Source: UBA4661 sp002405405 (GTDB taxonomy: Bacteria; Bacteroidota; Ignavibacteria; Kapaibacteriales; UBA4661). Taken from it: 23,862 bases of DNA. A program made the translations under genes and the position numbers. The notes beneath the pieces are model-generated. The model saw only the letters and a list, made by a program, of their open reading frames with translations, was not told the DNA's origin and ran no database searches. Shown in pieces: positions 9,009 to 17,900 of this stretch (position 1 is its first letter; the number at the start of each line of letters is the position of its first letter). The DNA is taken from positions 1-23,862 of the forward strand of contig DAIUAL010000023.1 of assembly GCA_036847245.1 (NCBI GenBank). Direction: 5' to 3'.

Positions 9009-9061
9009 GTATTCTCGCAATACTTCTTTTGATGATTTTTCCTTTGACCATAGGTTTATGA
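9005..9061 (+). CDS. 18-residue hydrophobic mini-ORF bridging the flippase and dctA genes
   Basis: The sequence encodes MSILAILLLMIFPLTIGL and stops. Its ATG overlaps the flippase stop as ATGA (9005-9008), and its own TGA overlaps the dctA start as ATGA (9058-9061). It therefore fills the 49-base gap exactly. The peptide is almost wholly hydrophobic and could be a single membrane helix. It could be a real micro-protein, or only a device that carries terminating ribosomes to the dctA start, which has just a weak AGG upstream. No homologue is known to me, and a chance origin is possible in such a short frame. Confidence 0.35.
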   Translation: MSILAILLLMIFPLTIGL

Positions 9062-10341
9062 AATTATACTTCTTAAGAAATCTTTATGTGCAAGTGCTGA
9101 TTGCGATTACACTGGGTATCCTGTTGGGCATCCTCGCACCTGATTTAGGTGTGCAGATGAAACCTTTAGGGGATGCTTTTGTTAAACTCATTAAAATGCT
9201 CATTGCACCAATTGTTTTTACTACGGTCGTTGCTGGTATTGCAGCAATGGGCGATCTAAAAAAGGTTGGGCGGGTAGGTGGCAAAGCATTGTTGTACTTT
9301 GAGATTATCACAACTCTGGCATTAGTCATAGGTCTAGTAGTTGTACATGCAGTACAGCCCGGCGCAGGGGTTAACGCTAATGTTGCCAAACTCGATGTCA
9401 AGGAAATCTCTGCTTATACATCGGGTGCAAAGGATTTAACTACTATTGAATTTCTTCTTCATATCATTCCCACAACATTCTTCAGTGCTTTTTCTGAAGG
9501 TGAAATGCTCCAAGTATTATTACTTGCTATTCTTGTTGGTACTGCTTTATCAAAGACAACAGATTATCATCCCGAAAGTGTGCATAGCTTAATACGAGCA
9601 ATCCATACAATGAGCCATGCGCTGATGGCTATTGTTGGATTTGTCATGCTCCTGGCACCGATTGCCGCTTTTGGCGCAATGGGTTATACCATCGGTAAGT
9701 TTGGTGTTGCAGCATTAGCATCAATGGTGAAAATTATGGTTTGTGTATATGCTACATGTGTGTTGTTTGTCGTGGTCATCTTGGGTGCGATTATGCGATG
9801 GTATGTTGGTATTTCACTTTGGCGGCTTCTGGGGTATATCCGCGAGGAATTGCTCATTGTACTTGGTACATCCTCATCTGAATCGGCATTACCTCGCATT
9901 ATGGCAAAATTAGAAACTCTTGGTTGCGAGAAGTCTGTGGTTGGTATTGTTATTCCCGCAGGATATTCTTTCAATTTAGATGGTACAAGTATTTATCTGA
10001 CTATGGCAGCAATATTCATTGCTCAGGCAACCAACACGCCACTCACGATGGGACAAGAATTGACGATTTTGGCTGTTTTGCTTCTTACTTCTAAGGGTGC
10101 AGCAACCGTGACGGGTGGCGGATTTATTACTTTAGCGGCAACTTTGGCATCAGTGGGAACAATTCCTGTGGCAGGTATGGTATTGCTTGTAGGGGTTGAT
10201 CGCTTTATGTCGGAAGCACGTGCAATTACCAACCTTATTGGTAATACTGTTGCAACTATTGTTATTGCGAAGTGGGAAGGTGTATGGAATGAAGAACAGG
10301 CTCGTACTGCCCTGATGAGCTATCAAGAGGAGCGTGTATGA
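9058..10341 (+). CDS. dctA: Dicarboxylate/amino acid:cation symporter, DctA type
   Basis: 427 residues from ATG 9058, almost exactly the length of E. coli DctA (428). The frame stays open upstream to 8956, but that extension is hydrophilic and overlaps the flippase gene, whereas MKLYFLRNLYVQVLIAI matches the family N-terminus. It belongs to the DAACS (glutamate transporter) fold: inner-membrane uptake of C4-dicarboxylates such as succinate, fumarate or malate driven by H+ or Na+. Visible motifs are the serine-rich re-entrant hairpin GTSSSESALP (270-279), NLDGT (306-310), the second hairpin TSKGAATVTGGGF, and DRFMSEARAITNLIGN from D381. These agree better with DctA than with GltP/GltT. The start overlaps the stop of an 18-codon mini-ORF, and its stop overlaps the next gene's start (ATGA 10338-10341), so expression is coupled to both sides. 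A transporter between flippase and glycosyltransferase genes has no obvious functional link to them. Confidence 0.9.
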   Translation: MKLYFLRNLYVQVLIAITLGILLGILAPDLGVQMKPLGDAFVKLIKMLIAPIVFTTVVAGIAAMGDLKKVGRVGGKALLYFEIITTLALVIGLVVVHAVQPGAGVNANVAKLDVKEISAYTSGAKDLTTIEFLLHIIPTTFFSAFSEGEMLQVLLLAILVGTALSKTTDYHPESVHSLIRAIHTMSHALMAIVGFVMLLAPIAAFGAMGYTIGKFGVAALASMVKIMVCVYATCVLFVVVILGAIMRWYVGISLWRLLGYIREELLIVLGTSSSESALPRIMAKLETLGCEKSVVGIVIPAGYSFNLDGTSIYLTMAAIFIAQATNTPLTMGQELTILAVLLLTSKGAATVTGGGFITLAATLASVGTIPVAGMVLLVGVDRFMSEARAITNLIGNTVATIVIAKWEGVWNEEQARTALMSYQEERV

Positions 10342-11531
10342 GAATTGCTATGATTATTCATAATCAGGTTTCAACAGGTCCTTACTTTAAGGTGCTGGAG
10401 CAATGCGTTGCACTTGTTCGAGCGGGTCATCAGGTTACATTATTTGCAACATCAGCGACGAGACGATTTTTGCCAAGTAAGACTGTGCATGAAGGAGTTG
10501 AGATTATTGAATCTCCGGATTTGCTGTGGGGCAAGTTGCGCCAAGGAATTGATCTTTATAATGCAGTGTGGCGGTGTGTGATTGCAGGAAAAAGAAAGTT
10601 TGATATTGTTCATGCAATTGATGCTCGTCCAAATGTTATTCTGACTGCACTCCATATCAAGTATTGGCAGAAGATACCTCTTGTTCTGAGTTGGTGGGAT
10701 CTCTTTGGCGATAGCGGTATTGCTACCGAACGTTTTGGTGTGTGGTATGCCAAAACATTTGGCAAAGTCGAAGTGTGGTTCGAGGAGTTTTTTCGTAAGT
10801 ATGCTGATGGTGCAACGGCAATCACGTCATATTTAGCAGAGCGTTTGAACATAATGAATTTTCCCCCGGAGCGGACTGCAATTGTGCATGTGGGGTGCGA
10901 TGCCTCTCTACCGGTACCAAATCGTGAAGAATCGCGAGAGAGCATTGCTTCACTAGGGATTAGTTCCGCTGATACCGTGTTATGTTTTATCGGAACAATT
11001 TATCAGTCAGATTTAAATTTTCTTTTTCGTTCGCTTGATATTGTGCGGTCGAAAACACAGAGGTCATTCAAAGTTTTATGGATTGGTAGCCACCGATTGG
11101 AACCTCTACTATTGTCGGCGTATAATATTGTTCATGTGGGGCACTTACCAACTATGAAAGATGTCTATCGCCACTTAGCTGCAAGTGATATTGCATTATT
11201 ACCTTTTGTAGTCAATACCGCCAACAAAGCTCGTTGGCATTCAAAAATCACGGACTATTTCAATATGGCGCTGCCGGTAGTTGCAACACCGGTAAGTGAT
11301 TTCCCAGCCATTTTTGCACAGAGCGATTGCGGTTGGATGGCCGCCTCGGGTACACCGGAGGATTTTGCACAATGTCTTATTACTGCCTTGGAGAATCCAT
11401 CGACATGGCGAACAAAGGGAGAAACGGCAAAACAATATGCTATTCATCATTTGGACACCGGTTTGCTTGCGTTACAGCTGACACGCTTATATGGTCACAT
11501 CATTCATTCAACCTCTATACGATACAAATAA
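10338..11531 (+). CDS. Glycosyltransferase family 4 (GT-B fold)
   Basis: 397 residues. The N-terminal Rossmann half starts MRIAMIIHNQVSTGPYFKV, with the acceptor-side loop expected of GT4 enzymes, and DIVHAIDARPNV marks the usual 'D-x-VH' strand. The C-terminal half opens at about residue 214 (VLCFIGTIYQS), continues with FKVLWIGS, VHVGHLP, and AASDIALLPF, then SKITDYFNMALPVVATPVSDFP (about 302-323). That last segment is the donor-binding K-x-x-E-Y-x-A-x-G-x-PV motif of GT4, with Asp in place of the usual Glu and Ala-Leu in place of Gly-x. It should transfer a sugar from a nucleotide donor to a lipid, glycan or protein acceptor at the cytoplasmic face of the membrane. Its start overlaps the dctA stop (ATGA). 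It is probably the last gene of the flippase cluster, ending before the hairpin at 11757. Donor and acceptor cannot be told from the sequence. Confidence 0.85.
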   Translation: MRIAMIIHNQVSTGPYFKVLEQCVALVRAGHQVTLFATSATRRFLPSKTVHEGVEIIESPDLLWGKLRQGIDLYNAVWRCVIAGKRKFDIVHAIDARPNVILTALHIKYWQKIPLVLSWWDLFGDSGIATERFGVWYAKTFGKVEVWFEEFFRKYADGATAITSYLAERLNIMNFPPERTAIVHVGCDASLPVPNREESRESIASLGISSADTVLCFIGTIYQSDLNFLFRSLDIVRSKTQRSFKVLWIGSHRLEPLLLSAYNIVHVGHLPTMKDVYRHLAASDIALLPFVVNTANKARWHSKITDYFNMALPVVATPVSDFPAIFAQSDCGWMAASGTPEDFAQCLITALENPSTWRTKGETAKQYAIHHLDTGLLALQLTRLYGHIIHSTSIRYK

Positions 11532-11690
11532 GTGTACAATGAAGATACCTGCGAACAATATAGAGATACCTACGATTTACATAAATACACAGATACAAAT
11601 CGAATTATTGAATACTGCTGTATTTCGACAAAGTTCACTCTGTCGAGTCTAAAGCTGAAACCGATGCACAGTATCAGAGTTTACTCGCAC

Positions 11691-11729
11691 AGTATAAGAT
11701 TTGAGCAACTAACAGAGTATAAGATTTGA
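11691..11729. repeat. Two direct copies of a 14-base sequence, 25-base period
   Basis: The sequence AGTATAAGATTTGA occurs at 11691-11704 and again at 11716-11729, separated by 11 bases. It lies in the 225-base gap after the glycosyltransferase stop and before the terminator hairpin. The stretch 11532-11756 otherwise shows no convincing gene: the open frame there is AT-rich, has no family resemblance and no good Shine-Dalgarno. Confidence 0.5.
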
Positions 11730-11756
11730 CACATAAATGTCTGAAATATAAATCAT

Positions 11757-11790
11757 AAGGGCGATAGAATCTCTATCGCCCTTGTTTTGC
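11757..11790. terminator. Probable bidirectional Rho-independent terminator between glycosyltransferase and chemoreceptor genes
   Basis: A perfect 11-base-pair stem (AAGGGCGATAG, 11757-11767, with CTATCGCCCTT, 11773-11783) closes a five-base loop. On the + strand it is followed by GTTTTG; on the - strand by an AT-rich tract (ATGATTTATATTT). It sits between two converging genes, four bases past the 3' end of the chemoreceptor gene being 10 bases from the stem, so it can serve both. Confidence 0.8.
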
Positions 11791-11793
11791 CGT

Positions 11794-13668
11794 TTATCTG
11801 CTTATTTGTTTTCTGTTTGTGTGCAAACTAGAATAATGACCATTCAGGGCTGGATGATTCATTTGCGTGTTGGCATCTGTGTGGAACTTTGAAATAAGTC
11901 CGCTAAGATTTTCTGTCATGCGTGATAAACTTTCCACTGTGCTAACAACTTCATTGAGGGCATGTGTTGTTTCTTCGCTCGATGATGCCATAGAGTTGAC
12001 ATTGCCAGCAATTTGTTCGCTGGTTTGCGCTTGCTCTTCAGTTGCCGCGGCAATTTGCGTAACCATATCTTGTACTTGAGAAGTGCCTTGTACAATATTG
12101 TTGAGAGCTTTACCGGCTTCATCAGCAAGAGACATACCCTCACTAACTTCTTTGCTGCCACGTTGCATTTCACGTACAGCAATGATTGTTTCTTCTTGAA
12201 TTTGCTTAATTGTTTGTGATATTTGTTTGGTAGCAATACTCGTGCGCTCAGCGAGTTTGCGCACTTCATCAGCAACTACGGCAAAGCCACGTCCTTGTTC
12301 ACCGGCACGAGCCGCTTCGATAGCAGCATTGAGGGCAAGTAAGTTTGTTTGGTCAGCAATTTCATCAATAACCGATACAATCTCACCGATATTTGCGCTG
12401 GAATCACCTAGTCGACGTACCGTATCAGCTGACCGTGTAACAACATCGGCAATATCACGCATTTTGACCAAAGTCTTTTCAACAATGTCACCACCGGATC
12501 GTGCGCTTTTCCCATTGTTTTCTGCTACAGAAGCAGTTTGCGTTGTTGCACTGGCATTCGTGCGTACGGTTTGCAGCATCTCATCAACTGAAGCTGCAAC
12601 TAAGGATGTTTTATGTGCTTGATCTTGAGCTACTCTTGACATCTCTTCAGCAGTTGCCGCAAGTTGAGTCGCAGCGGCGGAAGCAGTCGTTGTTGCATTA
12701 CTAACATTCATAATCGTTTGGCGCATGTGTTCGACTGTAGTGTTAAATCCGTCGAAGAGCATATTGATGGTGTCTTCACCGGTAATTTTCAACCGTATAG
12801 TCAAATCGCCACGAGAGAACTGCTCCATAGCTGTAAGCATGGTATTAACGCTGTCACGCAGATATTGAGCATTAGCCTCACTTTCATCGCGAGCAGATCG
12901 AATATTACGAACCATGATACTAAAACTCTTAGAGAGTTTACCAATTTCGTCGCTACTGTCATTATCAAGATGAACATCAAGTTTGCCTTGTGCAACTTTT
13001 TCAGCAGCAGACTGTAATGCCTCGATTGGCGTTGCAATGAGTCGAGCGATGTAGAAGGCAAGTAAGATGCCTACCAACAATGCTCCACCTCCAAGACTAT
13101 AAATAAGAGAATAAACAATAGATGCTGTCTTTTCATTTTCTTCTAAAATCTGTTTGCCTACTTCTTGTTGAATTTTTAGTAGTCGATCTGCTGCATTAAC
13201 AACTGCTTCTAAATAGGGGCGTGCATCATTAGCCACTTTATACGACTCAGCGATGTTGCCCGTATGGCTCACGCTCAAGATACCCACGCGGCGTTGAAGA
13301 TATTCTGCTTTGGCTTTTTTATACTCTGCATATGTGGTGGTCTCCTCAGGAACAAGGTAAGTAGCTTCATATCCTTCTTCAACTTTTTTAATATCATCAA
13401 GTAGCTTTGTCATCGTGACTTCATTGTTAGATTTCACTGATGGATCTGTTTCAATGATGTGCATTAGCATTATAGAACGAATGCGATACCAATCGCGCAT
13501 TAGGGAGCCCATTTGTGCGGATGGTTCTAGGCGATCAACATACATAGTTTTGGTCGCAGGTACCATCTTGTTGAGGCTATACACACCGGCATAGCCAACA
13601 ATTGCAATAAAGCCAAGCATGATGCCAAAGCCCCAGAAGAGTTTAGAACGAAGAGAGATATTCTTCAT
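11794..13668 (-). CDS. Methyl-accepting chemotaxis protein with periplasmic four-helix-bundle-type sensor
   Basis: 624 residues. TM1 is at about 8-30 and TM2 at about 185-208. The roughly 150 residues between them are mostly helical and resemble the 4HB_MCP ligand-binding domain (for example KTMYVDRLEPSAQMGSLMRDWYRIRS). A HAMP domain follows (about 206-258, with TPIEALQSAAEKVAQGKL and SSDEIGKLSKSF). A second HAMP-like segment covers about 277-320 (MEQFSRGDLTIRL, then LFDGFNTTVEHMRQ). The signalling coiled coil runs about 325-590, with the conserved hairpin tip IDEIADQTNLLALNAAIEAARAGEQGRGF at 434-462, which binds CheA and CheW. The tail has no NWETF-type CheR pentapeptide. No che or flagellar genes are adjacent, so the partners are elsewhere. 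The ligand is unknown. The gene lies 187 bases downstream of the molybdopterin gene on the same strand, so it may have its own promoter. Confidence 0.95.
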   Translation of the reverse strand: MKNISLRSKLFWGFGIMLGFIAIVGYAGVYSLNKMVPATKTMYVDRLEPSAQMGSLMRDWYRIRSIMLMHIIETDPSVKSNNEVTMTKLLDDIKKVEEGYEATYLVPEETTTYAEYKKAKAEYLQRRVGILSVSHTGNIAESYKVANDARPYLEAVVNAADRLLKIQQEVGKQILEENEKTASIVYSLIYSLGGGALLVGILLAFYIARLIATPIEALQSAAEKVAQGKLDVHLDNDSSDEIGKLSKSFSIMVRNIRSARDESEANAQYLRDSVNTMLTAMEQFSRGDLTIRLKITGEDTINMLFDGFNTTVEHMRQTIMNVSNATTTASAAATQLAATAEEMSRVAQDQAHKTSLVAASVDEMLQTVRTNASATTQTASVAENNGKSARSGGDIVEKTLVKMRDIADVVTRSADTVRRLGDSSANIGEIVSVIDEIADQTNLLALNAAIEAARAGEQGRGFAVVADEVRKLAERTSIATKQISQTIKQIQEETIIAVREMQRGSKEVSEGMSLADEAGKALNNIVQGTSQVQDMVTQIAAATEEQAQTSEQIAGNVNSMASSSEETTHALNEVVSTVESLSRMTENLSGLISKFHTDANTQMNHPALNGHYSSLHTNRKQISR

Positions 13669-13855
13669 ATAAATAAAAGTGAAGAGAGAAATGAAACAAT
13701 AGATCCTACGGTTTTCGGATGAGATATGCGCACGATATTAACAGAGACTTTGTAACGCGACGATGACAGGCATAAATCACCGAGGGAACAGCTCGCCAAA
13801 GTACAATAAAGACCTTATATGACAAAATGGATTTCTAACGTGTAAAGTGAGAAAA

Positions 13856-14428
13856 TCATAGCGGTGACCAAACACCTGCAGATTCTGCGTACTGAAGAGC
13901 ACGAACAGCAGGGATGGCATCAATTAATTCTAAACAGTATGGTATGGCGGGGAATACAGCAGATAAACATTCACGAATGGCACGTGGTTTGCCAGGAAGG
14001 TTTAAGAGAAGCGATGAGCCTCGTATCCCTGCGGTTTGACGGGAAAGGATGGCTGTCGGTACACTACGGAGCGAAGCAGATCGCATTTGTTCGCCAAAAC
14101 CTGGCAGGGTTTTGGTGCAAATGTTGTGCATGGCTTCGGGTGTAACATCGCGTGGTGCAGGTCCAGTACCTCCGGTAGTAAGAATAAGTGCACAATGCTC
14201 AATATCGGCATAGCGAGTGAGAGTTTGCTCAATGAGTACTTGTTCATCAGGTATGACAATGTAGGAAAACTCGAGAGGCGATAGAATGAGTTCACGTAGA
14301 AATGTTTGAATCTCTTGACCTGATATATCCGCATAGATGCCATTACTGGCGCGATCAGAGATTGTAACAATACCCACACGCAAAGGAGAAGACAAAACGA
14401 GTAAAGGAGAATCCAACACAGCATTCAT
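13856..14428 (-). CDS. mog: Molybdopterin adenylyltransferase, MogA/MoaB family
   Basis: 190 residues, within the family range (about 170-195). It shows the MogA/MoaB signatures in order: VGIVTISDRASNGIYADISG near the N-terminus (about 18-37), LTTGGTGPAPRDVTPEA (about 83-99), and a C-terminal GIRGSSLLLNLPGKPRAIRECL. The GTGP loop and the Asp in RDVTPEA belong to the molybdopterin-binding active site. MogA activates molybdopterin with ATP to adenylyl-molybdopterin before molybdenum insertion by MoeA; MoaB-type members are close relatives and cannot be separated with certainty by eye. 'Ser-Asp-Arg-Ala-x-x-Gly-x-Tyr' and the length favour MogA. No other molybdenum cofactor gene is in the window. 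The first 15 residues before the conserved core are variable, so the start could be later. It is divergent from the giant surface protein gene. Confidence 0.9.
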   Translation of the reverse strand: MNAVLDSPLLVLSSPLRVGIVTISDRASNGIYADISGQEIQTFLRELILSPLEFSYIVIPDEQVLIEQTLTRYADIEHCALILTTGGTGPAPRDVTPEAMHNICTKTLPGFGEQMRSASLRSVPTAILSRQTAGIRGSSLLLNLPGKPRAIRECLSAVFPAIPYCLELIDAIPAVRALQYAESAGVWSPL

Positions 14429-14602
14429 GGGTCAACAAGAAAAATCATGTACAAGTATTGAGGAGATAAAGCGAACGACAGATTTTGCATCGAGAAAAAC
14501 TTTGGAAGATCTGCTTTGCTTGTTGTGTATCAGTATCGGCAGATCAAAGCGTAACTAAACATTCATGATTGTTGAACACAAAGAGGAGTAGAGAAGAAAG
14601 TT

Positions 14603-14637
14603 TGGCTGATAAAAGCCATTGTGGCTATTCATAGCCA
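14603..14637 (+). promoter_or_regulatory. Four-arm set of mutually exclusive hairpins in the leader of the giant gene
   Basis: Alternating complementary arms occur in tandem: TGGCT (14603-14607), AGCCA (14614-14618), TGGCT (14622-14626) and AGCCA (14633-14637). Arms 1:2 and 3:4 can form two hairpins, or arms 2:3 can form one in the middle; 3:4 extends to six pairs (TGGCTA / TAGCCA). The pattern could be an RNA switch or a tandem palindromic binding site. It lies about 300 bases upstream of the giant gene and 175 bases upstream of mog. Whether it is transcribed is not known. Confidence 0.35.
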
Positions 14638-14928
14638 TTGTAAGGGAAGTGTTTCGCATGACAAACAGCGTAAAAAGACTTTTTTACTGCAGTTCAACGC
14701 AAAAATGTTCGTCTCAAAATTTTAGGAACGATAGTTGTATGAATTCTCTGAGATAGGAACATGTAATGATGAACAGTAAAGTAGGACGATGCAAGTAAGC
14801 ACATCCTGAAGAAAACTTTTAAACATTAAGTTTTTTAACGGATTGCCGATACAAAGAGAGAGTGTAAAGTGCACTCAGAGTAGAATGTCTTCAAATCACG
14901 GTGGTTTTCACCAATTTTTAATTCAATT

Positions 14929-14934
14929 GAGGTG
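14929..14934 (+). promoter_or_regulatory. Shine-Dalgarno site that decides the giant gene's start
   Basis: GAGGTG lies four bases before ATG 14939. No comparable site precedes the upstream TTG at 14843 or the ATGs between them, and the signal peptide begins directly after this start. Confidence 0.7.
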
Positions 14935-14938
14935 TTAT

Positions 14939-17900
14939 ATGCCTTACTCCGTACCGAATGCCGTACGATTACTCAAAGCGTCGAAAATGCGATTACGCGC
15001 TTTGGTGGTATCGTGTGTTGCCTTGTTAGCGGTGCTAGGAGTTGATCTACTTGCTCAAACTGAGCAGTATCAGCTCACTGCAGTCCACCGCAGACGCGGC
15101 GACCAAATCCAGGTCGAACTCTGGATGAAATTGCTGAATGGAGGCGTCGGACCGCAATCCGAACGCTTAGGATCTGCTACGATCTCCATGCAGTACAACA
15201 CTAGTTTCCTAGCACCCTCGACAACGGGGACGTCGGGAATCTTTGCTGGTCTTTTGGGACCCTTGGGACAATATCAGTATGGACAAACTGACAGTATCAA
15301 CGTTGATATTGATCAGATTTCGACATCGAGTGTGTACCGCTTGGTCAATTCGGTGGTTACAGGATCCAGCATTACGCTGTCGAGTGCTCCGTCAAACGAT
15401 GGCGGATCGAATTTTGTTCACAAACTTGAGTTGAACTTGGGTACCTTGGGTGCAACGAATGGTTTTCGCCCAGATAGCAGCACAGCCAAAGGGTCGTTTA
15501 TCGGCTCCATTTGGTTTGATATTATCAATGAGGATCAGCCAGGGTTCTCTGCAGCAACAACAGGAATTGTCTTTGTTGGACAAGCTGGTTTGTCGCCCGG
15601 TAACTTCTCGCCAACACGCCTCTTTAGAAGTGATGGTACAGAGATTACCAGTTCAACATCGCCTAGCGCTCGTTTGACATTTGTTAATCCTACATGGGAG
15701 TCAGACTACAGCACCGGTGATGTCGGTGGCGCAGGTACAGGATTTAAAATTGCCGGTATTACTTTACTTAATCCGTCATTATCATCATCAACAATTTCAA
15801 GAAGTCGGTTGTATCAACGCGATCCTGCAGGTACAAACCCCGGTCGTGCCGGATTCCCGATTTATTTTGAGCGAAGTGGTTTGATTGTTGCCGGTACAAC
15901 GACAGCATCGACACCACTTGTTTATGCACAATATGGTACAACGACTCTTGCGTATGCATTTTCCTATCGTCAATCTCCAAGTTCTGCATGGGTAGATATT
16001 GGTCGTGTAGCGGAAACGACAGCAAGTTTACAGGCTATTCCGTACGGTAATAGAGATTTCTTTGGAACAAATGAGATTACTAACGCTAATGCTCCTGTTA
16101 CTTCAGGTGTAACTCCGGCAGACTTCTTAATTACATCAACAGATGGTACTGTTATTCCATCTTTTGCATCGCAATTTGCCGGTTATGGTGGTATTCTTCG
16201 TGTTGTATGGGGAACAAACTCCAACTTCCAAGTAGCTTCCGAAACAGCGGCATTACGTATTGTGCAACTTGTTACAACAGGTTCACAATCGATTTTGACC
16301 TCACGCGCTGAAGCAGGAACTTCGACGACACGTATTGCTGATATTAATCAGACATTCATTCTTGGTCGGAACTTCTATGCACAGTTCAATGGTCAGAATG
16401 AGTATTTGGTTTCTCAATCTCCATTTAGTACACCTACCCAGTTCACAGTATCTGCATGGGTGAACTTAACGAGTAAAAAACCGGATGGCTCTGAAGTAGG
16501 TATTATTGCTACTGGTGAGCCGAATGCTAACCAAGAGGGTGCATGGATGTTATACCTTGCGAATGGCAATATACCGTCATTCCGTGTACGTCAGAATCTT
16601 CCTGGTGCAACACCAACATACGTCGCGACTGTGCAAGCACCGAATGCTTTAACTGTCGATGGTACAAATACAGTGGTTCCTAATAATCCTCCTTTGAGTG
16701 GTGGTACACCAGGTGTAGGTAACAACTGGTACCATATTGCTGCAACAGTACAAGATAATGTTGTGAGTCTCTACGTTGATGGTGAGTTAGTTGCTCGTCA
16801 AACAAATACATCCGGCTTGAACATTCGCTCATTGTTGACAAGTCATCGTGTATGGGTGGGTGTGAACCCAACAACAAATGGCGGTTTGAGCAATCAAAAC
16901 AACTACTTCCATGGCGGATTGAAAGATGTTCAAGTATGGCGTGCACCGTTGAGTGATACATTATATGCTTCAGCATTGCGTCGTTTCATTCCTGGTGTAT
17001 CTAATCCCGCAACATTTAATGTTACACCAGCAGTACAAGCATCAAATAATGTGAAGCGCGCATTGGAGTTGTATTATACACTGCAGGGTTCGCAAGCAGA
17101 TCTTGCGACGGAAACGAATTTCCAATTTGGAACAAATAACGCCAACTACATGATTAGCGCGACGACTTCGGCATCACTTGCGCGCTATCGTCCTGATCGT
17201 GGTCATATTAAGATTACATCTCCACGTGGTTGCGAAGGTATTAGTAATCTTGGTAATGTGTCTGTCAATGGTGCTGCTGAATGGTGGACAACAGCTGCTC
17301 AAATTCGTTGGGCAGGGTATGGTTTGGGTAATATCGATCAATCAAATAGTCGTGATTTGGATATTCAATTCCAAATTGGCTCAGGCAACTGGACATATGC
17401 GATGTCAACTTTTGCTTCGACAACATACGCAGGTGTGGCACCAGCAGGTTTCTTAGGTTCTACTGCTGCAAATCTCGGTGGTGCGAATGGTTTTCCATTG
17501 GATTTAGAGGTGACTTCTGCTGATTTGGCACCGTCATCTTTTGTAAATGGTGGTTTTGACATCACAGCTCCAATGACTCATATTCGTAATTACCTTCCTC
17601 ATTGGTCGCCACTCTACAACTGGGGAGGTCCAACTGATAATGATTTGGCATCGAATGCACAGAGTGCAACAACATCAAGTCTTTCGACTTATGATCGAGT
17701 AGCTCGCTTACGTTTACGTGGTCGTTCATCATCATCGGATTCTGCATTAGTACAAGCTATCCAGTCTGTATCCGGTGACTTTGCTCTCGCTCCGTATTTT
17801 GTGGCTAATATGAACTCGAATTCACAGCTGACTGTTCCTGCCGGTACCGGTTTGAACATGAATAATCGTTATTCTTTTGTTGAAGCTTGGATTCGTCCAT

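Larger units (their letters stand above)
14429..14938. other. 510-base non-coding stretch between divergent mog and giant surface protein genes
   Basis: I see no convincing gene here. The giant gene's frame stays open upstream to a TTG at 14843, but that extension is polar and precedes the signal peptide, so I treat it as leader. The stretch must carry the promoters for both divergent genes; I could not identify either with confidence. It contains purine-rich tracts (about 14576-14600), the four-arm hairpin group listed separately, a seven-base-pair stem with a four-base loop at 14670-14687 (GTAAAAA / TTTTTAC), and an AT-rich inverted repeat at 14812-14834 (AAAACTT / AAGTTTT). Confidence 0.6.

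Noticed and set aside
8956..9057. A longer start for the dicarboxylate symporter
   Set aside because: The extension overlaps the flippase gene, is hydrophilic and has no counterpart in DctA, whose usual N-terminus begins at ATG 9058.
11532..11729. 65-codon open frame after the glycosyltransferase
   Set aside because: It starts one base past the glycosyltransferase stop, has skewed AT-rich codons, no Shine-Dalgarno and no recognisable family; it also contains the direct repeat.
14002..14424. Long open frame on the - strand inside the molybdopterin gene
   Set aside because: It is the shadow of the mog gene in another frame, with Cys/Leu/Ser-rich sequence that matches no family.
14843..14938. 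An in-frame TTG start 32 codons upstream of the giant protein's ATG
   Set aside because: The extension is polar, has no Shine-Dalgarno, and would bury the signal peptide; GAGGTG directly before ATG 14939 decides the start.
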